Position numbers and translations under genes: made by a program. A model generated the notes under the pieces. That model was not told the origin of the DNA and did no database searches. It saw only the letters and a program-made list of their open reading frames with translations. A stretch of 5,331 nt of DNA from CAXRGH01 sp964230195 (GTDB lineage: Bacteria > Pseudomonadota > Gammaproteobacteria > Enterobacterales > Alteromonadaceae), in the NCBI GenBank assembly GCA_964230195.1, contig CAXRGH010000243.1, positions 1 to 5,331 on the forward strand. The letters run 5' to 3'. Positions within the stretch are counted from its first letter, which is position 1. Each line of letters opens with the position of its first letter. Positions 5,200 through 5,331 of this stretch are shown here, piece by piece.

Positions 5200-5331
5200 T
5201 TATGATGTTTTTATGCCGCGCTTTTCCATCGAGGCATATATCATTTTAGCTTGTATCAGCGTAATTACGTTACTGACTAACCAGTAAAGTACCAGACCGG
5301 CAGGGAAGATGAAGAAGAATGCACTCATCAT
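5200..5331 (-). CDS. yidC: YidC membrane insertase, C-terminal end (partial)
   Basis: The last 43 codons before a TAA at 5200-5202 encode a protein end like Yid[20 protein letters not shown], then the helix tail [18 protein letters not shown]. coli YidC has [20 protein letters not shown] and QLIYRGLEKRG at the same place. The segment from residue 5 to about 26 is the final transmembrane helix. The protein inserts inner-membrane proteins alone or with SecYEG. The 5' part lies beyond the right edge, so the ATG pair at the window end is internal, not a start. Confidence 0.95.
   Translation of the reverse strand: MMSAFFFIFPAGLVLYWLVSNVITLIQAKMIYASMEKRGIKTS

Overview
This window looks like the replication-origin neighbourhood of a gammaproteobacterium, most likely a marine member of the Alteromonadales or a close relative. 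That placement rests on the yidC / mnmE / mioC / origin gene order, a Dam-type GATC cluster in the origin, enterobacterial-style 13-mers and DnaA boxes, and a chromosomal DnaT-DnaC helicase-loader pair. The genus cannot be named from sequence reading alone.

Layout from left to right. Bases 1-479 hold no gene and carry a recognisable oriC. An 82% A+T unwinding region (121-240) contains GATCT-type 13-mers. It is followed by several DnaA boxes, one of them a perfect TTATCCACA at 291-299. Thirteen GATC sites lie between 114 and 470. A leftward TATAAT at 91-96 probably belongs to a promoter for mnmG, whose start would lie beyond the left edge. A hairpin at 439-459 closes the transcription unit coming from the right. 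Then, all on the minus strand and so pointing at the origin, come: a secreted DUF4097 beta-repeat protein (480-1247); a DnaC-like AAA+ helicase loader (1317-2138); a DnaT-like primosomal protein (2158-2814); the flavodoxin-like mioC (2817-3248); the tRNA-modification GTPase mnmE (3251-4642); yajQ (4655-5137); and the C-terminal end of yidC (5200-5331, cut by the window edge).

yajQ, mnmE, mioC, dnaT and dnaC are separated by only 12, 2, 2 and 19 bases and look like one transcription unit. The unit mixes translation and RNA-related functions with two proteins that would load the replicative helicase at the nearby origin. Transcription runs head-on to the fork leaving oriC. The DUF4097 gene has its own strong ribosome binding site and sits between the loader genes and the origin.

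Nothing here is an obviously unknown system. The points that stand out are the helicase loader placed next to the origin it would serve, yajQ between yidC and mnmE, the DUF4097 gene occupying the usual mioC-to-oriC interval, and an apparent loss of the DnaC arginine finger.
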